Part shown: positions 59,899 to 64,000 of the stretch, one piece after another
How positions within the stretch are numbered: the stretch's first letter is position 1
How the letters are laid out: the number at the start of each line of letters is the position of its first letter
Assembly (NCBI RefSeq): GCF_019977395.1
Contig: NZ_AP024660.1
Location: 1,798,001 to 1,862,000, forward strand
DNA length: 64,000 bases
Reading direction: 5' to 3'
Source: Arthrobacter sp. NicSoilC5
GTDB lineage: Bacteria; Actinomycetota; Actinomycetes; Actinomycetales; Micrococcaceae
Position numbers and translations under genes: made by a program
The notes under the pieces: generated by a model
Database searches by the model: none
The model's input: the letters and a program-made list of their open reading frames with translations, nothing else
Told to the model about the DNA's origin: nothing

Positions 59899-61965
59899 TT
59901 AGCCGCGGAACACCTGGACCACTGAGGGACGGGGCGCGCGCACCTGGCCGGGTGCCGGCGTCGTGCCTGCCTGGACGTAGTCCGGGAAGAACGAGTGCGG
60001 CGCCTCGAAGGTGCCTTCCTCGCCCGGGTGCTGCACGGAGACGAACACGGTGCGCTCGTCATCGTGGATGACCGGGCCGCAGGTTTCGGCGTCGCGGGGA
60101 ACGGAGAGGAACTGCTCCACCTTGCCGCGCTCGGCGCCGTCCAGGGTGACCTTGAACAGGCCGTCGTTGTAGCCGATGCCGGAGGGGGCGCCGTCGGTGG
60201 AGATCCAGAGGTTGCCCACGGAGTCGAACGCCACGTTGTCCGGGCAGGAGATGGGCGAGACCTTGTCCGCCGGGTAGCCGGAGAAGTAGGTTACATCGCC
60301 CTGCGCCGGATCGCCGCAGACCATCAGGAGGGTCCAGTTGAACTTCGTGGAGGTCTGGTCGCCGGTTTCGGTGATTTCCACGATGTGGCCGTCGCGGTTC
60401 TGCGTGCGCGGGTTGACCTCCGTGGCGCCTTCCTTGGTTCCGGTGCCGCGGTCGGAGTTGTTGGTGCAGACCACGTAGACCTTGCCGGTGTGCAGGCTGG
60501 GCTGGACATCCTCGCAGCGGTCCATCTTGGTGGGGCCCACCTTGTCCGCGGCCAGGCGGGTGTACACCAGGACCTCTTCGACGGACATGCCGGGGACTGC
60601 CGACTTTCCGCCGACCACCAGGGGGAGCCATTCGCCGGTCCCGTCAAACGCGCCGTCGGACGGAAGCGCCCCGGTCCCGGTGATCTCCGCGGCGGGCGAG
60701 TTGCCGGTGAACTTGGCAACGTAGAGGTCGCCCTCGGAGAGCAGGTTCATGTTGTTCCTGCGGTCGCCTTCCACGTACCTGCCCTTGGAGACGAACTTGT
60801 AGAGGTAGTCGAACTTCTCGTCGTCGCCCATGTAGGCCACCACGTGGCCGGATTCCGCCACGATCACGTTGGCGCCCTCGTGCTTGAAGCGGCCCATGGC
60901 GGAGCGCTTCTTGGGGGTGGAGGTGGGATCGAACGGGTCGACTTCGACGATCCAGCCAAAGCGGTTGGCCTCGTTCTCGTAGCCGGCATTGCGGGTGTCG
61001 AAGCGGGGGTCATCGAGTTCCCACTTGCGTGCCGTGGGCTTGGCGGTGAGGCCGTAGCGCTTGTCGCTGGCTGAGGTGCCGCCGGCGACGAAGTAGCCGT
61101 TGAAGTTTTCCTCGCCGGAGAGGATGGTGCCCCAGGGGGTGGTGCCGCCGGAGCAGTTGCCGAACGTGCCCTTGATGGCGCGGCCGGACGGGTCGGCCAC
61201 GGTCTTCACCAGCGCCGAGCCGGCAACCGGGCCGGTCAGTTCGTAGGTGGTGTCAGAAAGGTAGCGGCGGTTCAGCGGCGCGCCCTTCACGTAGCTCCAC
61301 GGCTTGGTGGTGTTCTTGCGCTCCAGCTCCACCACAGCCAGGCCGTGGGCGGCGCGGCCGATGGCCCGGGTTTCCGCCGGGTCATAGCCGGCGGGCACCA
61401 TGATGTTTTCGTTGGTGTACTCGTGGTTGGTGAACAGCACCGCGCGGCGGCCCTTGCTGCCCGGGATTTCCACGATGTCCGTGTAGTCGTTGTTGTAGCC
61501 GAACTGGCGAGCCTGGGCCGCGGCTGTCTGGTTGTTCAGGTCGAACTCGGGGGAATCGCTGAACAGCGGGTCGCCCCAGCGGATGATCGGCTGCCAGGTG
61601 AAGCCCTCCGGCACGGTGAAGGCATCGACGGCCTTGTCGACCGGCTTGATGGCCGTGAACTGGAGCTTGGAGTTTCCGAAGCCTTCCTTGGCGGCCTTGG
61701 ACAGGCCCGCGGCGGAGGCAGGTTCAGCGGAGCTCACGGCTGAACCGAGGGCGACGGCGAGCGCACCGGCGGCGCCAAGGCCCAGGGCGGCGCGGCGGGA
61801 CATGGTGGCGGAGGCGATGTCGCGGAAGTAGCTGTTGGAGCTGGTGTTGCAGACGTCGCCGGCGCAGGCGTTGTCGCACTTGAGCGCACAGGTGACGGGG
61901 CTGCGCTTGCCCTTGGTATGGCCGAGCATGGGCAGCAGGGTGAACTTGCGGGCGGTTTCAGACAT
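59899..61965 (-). CDS. phoX: PhoX-family alkaline phosphatase
   Basis: 688 residues. A Tat-type signal lies unusually deep in the N-terminus (SRRAALGLGAAGALAVALGS, about residues 55-75), preceded by a Cys-containing segment (TCALKCDNACAGDVCNTSSN). That is typical of actinobacterial PhoX/DUF839 proteins. The beta-propeller part has FNLNNQ-like repeats, FTNHEYTNENIMVPAGYD, FGNCSGGTTPWGTILSGEEN, MDRCEDVQPSLHTGKVYVVC and CPDNVAFDSVGNLWISTDG. Members are Ca2+/Fe3+-dependent secreted phosphatases expressed under phosphate starvation. A PHO-box-like sequence upstream agrees. Confidence 0.9.
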   Translation of the reverse strand: MSETARKFTLLPMLGHTKGKRSPVTCALKCDNACAGDVCNTSSNSYFRDIASATMSRRAALGLGAAGALAVALGSAVSSAEPASAAGLSKAAKEGFGNSKLQFTAIKPVDKAVDAFTVPEGFTWQPIIRWGDPLFSDSPEFDLNNQTAAAQARQFGYNNDYTDIVEIPGSKGRRAVLFTNHEYTNENIMVPAGYDPAETRAIGRAAHGLAVVELERKNTTKPWSYVKGAPLNRRYLSDTTYELTGPVAGSALVKTVADPSGRAIKGTFGNCSGGTTPWGTILSGEENFNGYFVAGGTSASDKRYGLTAKPTARKWELDDPRFDTRNAGYENEANRFGWIVEVDPFDPTSTPKKRSAMGRFKHEGANVIVAESGHVVAYMGDDEKFDYLYKFVSKGRYVEGDRRNNMNLLSEGDLYVAKFTGNSPAAEITGTGALPSDGAFDGTGEWLPLVVGGKSAVPGMSVEEVLVYTRLAADKVGPTKMDRCEDVQPSLHTGKVYVVCTNNSDRGTGTKEGATEVNPRTQNRDGHIVEITETGDQTSTKFNWTLLMVCGDPAQGDVTYFSGYPADKVSPISCPDNVAFDSVGNLWISTDGAPSGIGYNDGLFKVTLDGAERGKVEQFLSVPRDAETCGPVIHDDERTVFVSVQHPGEEGTFEAPHSFFPDYVQAGTTPAPGQVRAPRPSVVQVFRG

Positions 61966-62036
61966 GGGGAACCTTCCAAGGAATCTCTCTGGGGTGCCCG
62001 ATCACCCTTCCAGCCGCTTCCTACAGGAACCCATCC

Positions 62037-62069
62037 AGTTGATGAAGTTAGGGTTAACCGCCCGTGACC
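62037..62069 (-). promoter_or_regulatory. PHO-box-like direct repeats upstream of phoX
   Basis: On the minus strand three adjacent 11-base units read GGTCACGGGCG, GTTAACCCTAA and CTTCATCAACT. The seven-base heads (GGTCACG, GTTAACC, CTTCATC) resemble the GTTCACC repeats bound by PhoP in Streptomyces. The units end about 70 bp before the phoX ATG. Confidence 0.5.
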
Positions 62070-62091
62070 TGCAGGAACGTTGCCAAATCCC

Positions 62092-62442
62092 TCATCGGCT
62101 GCTCCGCGCCGGGAAGAAGGCGCGGGCCGGCAGCAGGAGCCCGGTCAGCGAAAGGGCGATGAAGACCACCTGGTGGATGTGGTCGTCGCCCGGAGGGAGG
62201 TTCCCTATGAGATGCGCCGCCCAGAAGAACGGGTAGAACCAGAGCGCGTACCAGGCCCACCGTTCGCGCCGCCGGTAGGGCACCAGCACGATTAGCACAC
62301 CGAAAAGGCCCAATCCCGCCGAAGCCAGCCCGTCCGCCCGGTACAGGCCGGCATCCCCGGCCGGCGGAAACAGGGCAACCACCACACCGAACACCAGGAT
62401 CCCGGCGCTGACGGCAGCAAGGCAGAGCCAGCCCACCCGCAT
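62092..62442 (-). CDS. Small four-span membrane protein
   Basis: 116 residues from the ATG at 62442, which follows GGGGAGAAG. A GTG at 62463 is possible but would place the ribosome binding site inside the gene. Hydrophobic segments at about 3-22 (VGWLCLAAVSAGILVFGVVV), 38-53 (GLASAGLGLFGVLIVLVPY), 60-78 (RWAWYALWFYPFFWAAHLIG) and 86-104 (VVFIALSLTGLLLPA). No family name can be given with confidence. It follows menC on the same strand by 34 bp and may be co-transcribed with it. Confidence 0.65.
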   Translation of the reverse strand: MRVGWLCLAAVSAGILVFGVVVALFPPAGDAGLYRADGLASAGLGLFGVLIVLVPYRRRERWAWYALWFYPFFWAAHLIGNLPPGDDHIHQVVFIALSLTGLLLPARAFFPARSSR

Positions 62443-62476
62443 TGTCAGCTTCTCCCCGCGCACGGCGACACCCTAC

Positions 62477-63517
62477 CTACGCGGCAATCGACGGGGTGAG
62501 GAGGGCGTGGACGCGGCGGAGCCGGTCCAGCCACCAGTCCCGCCGCTCAGCGGGAGCCGCAAACCGCTCCAGCAGCCCGGCGTCGGCGGCCACGTCGCGG
62601 AGGCGGATGGCGCCGTCGTCGGCCACCAAGGGGTCCAGCGTGATGTCCGATTCGAACAGCGACACCGTGCCCAGGCCGCAGGCGTACGGCAGGTCCGGCA
62701 GGGCGGCGGCCAGCGCCAGCCCGGCCCGGATGCCCACGGAGGTGTCCAGTGCGGAACTGACGACGGCGGGAAGTCCGGCCTGTGCCACGATGTCCAGGGC
62801 GCGCCGCACTCCCCCAAGCGGTGCCACCTTGACCACGATCAGGTCCGCCGCACCCGCCCGGGCCACGCGGAGGGGGTCGGTCTCCTTGCGGACACTCTCG
62901 TCCGCGGCAATCAGCACCGGGGTTCCCGCGTCACGGAGCCGGGTCCGGACCTCGGCCAGGCCCTCGATGGACGGCACCGGCTGCTCTGCGTACTCGAGCC
63001 CCACCGGCGCCAGCCGCGTCAGTGCCTCCACGGCGCCCGGAACATCCCACCCGCCGTTGGCATCCACGCGGACGGCGGCATCCGGCAAAGCGGCGCGGAC
63101 GGCGTGAAGCCGCGCAACGTCGTCGTCCAGTGACTGCCCCTGCTCGGCCACCTTGACCTTGACGGCGTCCACCCGCCCGAACCGTGCCAGCACGTCCGGC
63201 ACCCGGTGGGCGGCGACGGCAGGGACCGTGGCATTGACCGGAACCGACGTCCGCAGCGGGGCCGGGAAACCCTGCCACCCCGCCTCGATGGCGGCAGCCA
63301 GCCAGCGGGAGGCTTCGGCGTCGCCGTACTCCGGGAACGGGCAGAACTCGCCCCAGCCCGCGGGACCCTGGAGCAGGAGGGATTCGCGCTGCATGATCCC
63401 GCGGAACTTCACCCGCATGGGCAGGCTGACCACGCGTGCTCCGGCCAGCAGTTCCGCCAGCGGGGGAACTGCTTGGGGCGGGTTGGCAGGAGCGGGCGGG
63501 AGACCGGGGTTGGGCAT
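62477..63517 (-). CDS. menC: o-Succinylbenzoate synthase
   Basis: A 346-residue enolase-superfamily enzyme that dehydrates SHCHC to o-succinylbenzoate in menaquinone synthesis. The catalytic lysines lie in DAVKVKVAEQ and LIVVKVAPLGG. The three metal ligands are in VRVDANGGW, LEYAEQPV and LIAADESVR. WGEFCPFPEYGDAEASRWLA at the N-terminus forms the capping domain typical of actinobacterial MenC. It lies about 9 kb from menD with the sugar operon and phoX between, so the pathway genes are split here. Confidence 0.92.
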   Translation of the reverse strand: MPNPGLPPAPANPPQAVPPLAELLAGARVVSLPMRVKFRGIMQRESLLLQGPAGWGEFCPFPEYGDAEASRWLAAAIEAGWQGFPAPLRTSVPVNATVPAVAAHRVPDVLARFGRVDAVKVKVAEQGQSLDDDVARLHAVRAALPDAAVRVDANGGWDVPGAVEALTRLAPVGLEYAEQPVPSIEGLAEVRTRLRDAGTPVLIAADESVRKETDPLRVARAGAADLIVVKVAPLGGVRRALDIVAQAGLPAVVSSALDTSVGIRAGLALAAALPDLPYACGLGTVSLFESDITLDPLVADDGAIRLRDVAADAGLLERFAAPAERRDWWLDRLRRVHALLTPSIAA

Positions 63518-63557
63518 GCCGTTTACTGTACGCGGCGCCCCGGCAGCGCCTTGACGC

Positions 63558-64000
63558 TCAGATCCATTTGTTGTGCTTGAACGCCAGGTAGAGGACCAGG
63601 CCCATGGCCACCATCAGGCCCAGCGCATACGGGTAGCCGTAGGTCCAGGCCAGCTCGGGCATGTTGGCAAAATTCATGCCGTAGATGGATGCCACCAGGG
63701 TGGGGGCGAACAGGATGGCGGCCCAGGAGGAGATGCGCTTGACCTGTTCGTTCTGTTCGAAGCTGGACTCGGTCATGCGCTGCATCTCGTCATTTTGCCG
63801 CTGCGCCACCAGGGCGGCGTTGACGGCGAGCGCGTTCTGGAGCAAGGCGCGGAACGAAGCCACCCGTTCGTTGAGCCGGATGACGTGGTCCAGGACGTCC
63901 CGATAATGGTCCCTGAGTTCGGTGGCCTGATCGCGGTCCGGGGTTCCGGCCATGAGAGCCTGCAGGATTCCCGCGAGGGGACTCGTGGCCCGCTGGAAGG
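63558..64000 (-). CDS. corA: CorA-family magnesium/divalent cation transporter, C-terminal part
   Basis: The N-terminal end lies beyond the right edge. Reading continues in frame to base 64000 (FQRATSPLAGILQALMAG). The visible part has the long stalk helix (ELRDHYRDVLDHVIRLNERV, then NALAVNAALVAQRQNDEMQR), the first membrane helix and the signature YGMNF (GMN selectivity motif) in LVASIYGMNFANMPELAW. The second membrane helix ends with the basic FKHNKWI. It forms pentameric Mg2+ channels in the membrane. Confidence 0.9.
   Translation of the reverse strand, partial: FQRATSPLAGILQALMAGTPDRDQATELRDHYRDVLDHVIRLNERVASFRALLQNALAVNAALVAQRQNDEMQRMTESSFEQNEQVKRISSWAAILFAPTLVASIYGMNFANMPELAWTYGYPYALGLMVAMGLVLYLAFKHNKWI

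Overview
The window is high-GC DNA from an actinobacterium. The mix of genes (menaquinone synthesis, ferredoxin-dependent sulfite reductase with FprA-type reductases, PucR-linked GABA catabolism, TANNNT -10 boxes directly before start codons) fits an Arthrobacter/Pseudarthrobacter-like member of the Micrococcaceae. This is a judgement from gene content, not a database match. No tRNA, rRNA, CRISPR array, transposase or prophage gene was seen.

Layout. 0-7.2 kb: the start of an aldehyde dehydrogenase gene with its GAF-domain regulator, a TetR/glycosyltransferase pair, ferredoxin-NADP reductase copy 1, topoisomerase IB and RarD. 7.2-14.4 kb: a five-gene minus-strand polysaccharide operon (small membrane protein, family 2 glycosyltransferase, two polysaccharide deacetylases, GH10 lipoprotein). 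14.9-19.4 kb: GABA/putrescine catabolism (gabT, aminobutyraldehyde dehydrogenase) with a divergent PucR regulator. 19.4-26.3 kb: a CYTH-CHAD protein, an MFS transporter with a GntR regulator, and several membrane or unknown proteins.

26.3-41.3 kb is an assimilatory sulfur region: a second ferredoxin-NADP reductase, siroheme synthase, an SsuABC-like sulfonate importer, cysN-cysD-cysH-sir with overlapping or abutting frames, and a sirohydrochlorin chelatase. RtcB and a few small genes lie inside it. Together these import sulfur compounds, activate and reduce sulfate to sulfide, make the siroheme for the reductase and supply reduced ferredoxin. The siroheme synthase and sulfite reductase genes share a nearly superimposable promoter.

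41.4-43.9 kb holds a TRIC channel, an acidic SUKH-like protein and an AbiEi-like/DUF559 nuclease gene bracketed by copies of a palindromic repeat. 43.9-53.4 kb holds menaquinone genes (polyprenyl diphosphate synthase, menJ, menG, menF, menD) interrupted by a polar amino acid ABC importer. 53.7-59.7 kb is a LacI-controlled sucrose/fructan operon (binding protein, two permeases, GH32 enzyme) with palindromic operators. 59.9-64 kb holds PhoX with a PHO-box-like promoter, a small membrane protein, menC and the end of a CorA gene. Two intergenic spots (53.5 and 59.8 kb) carry the same 32-bp-period tandem repeat.
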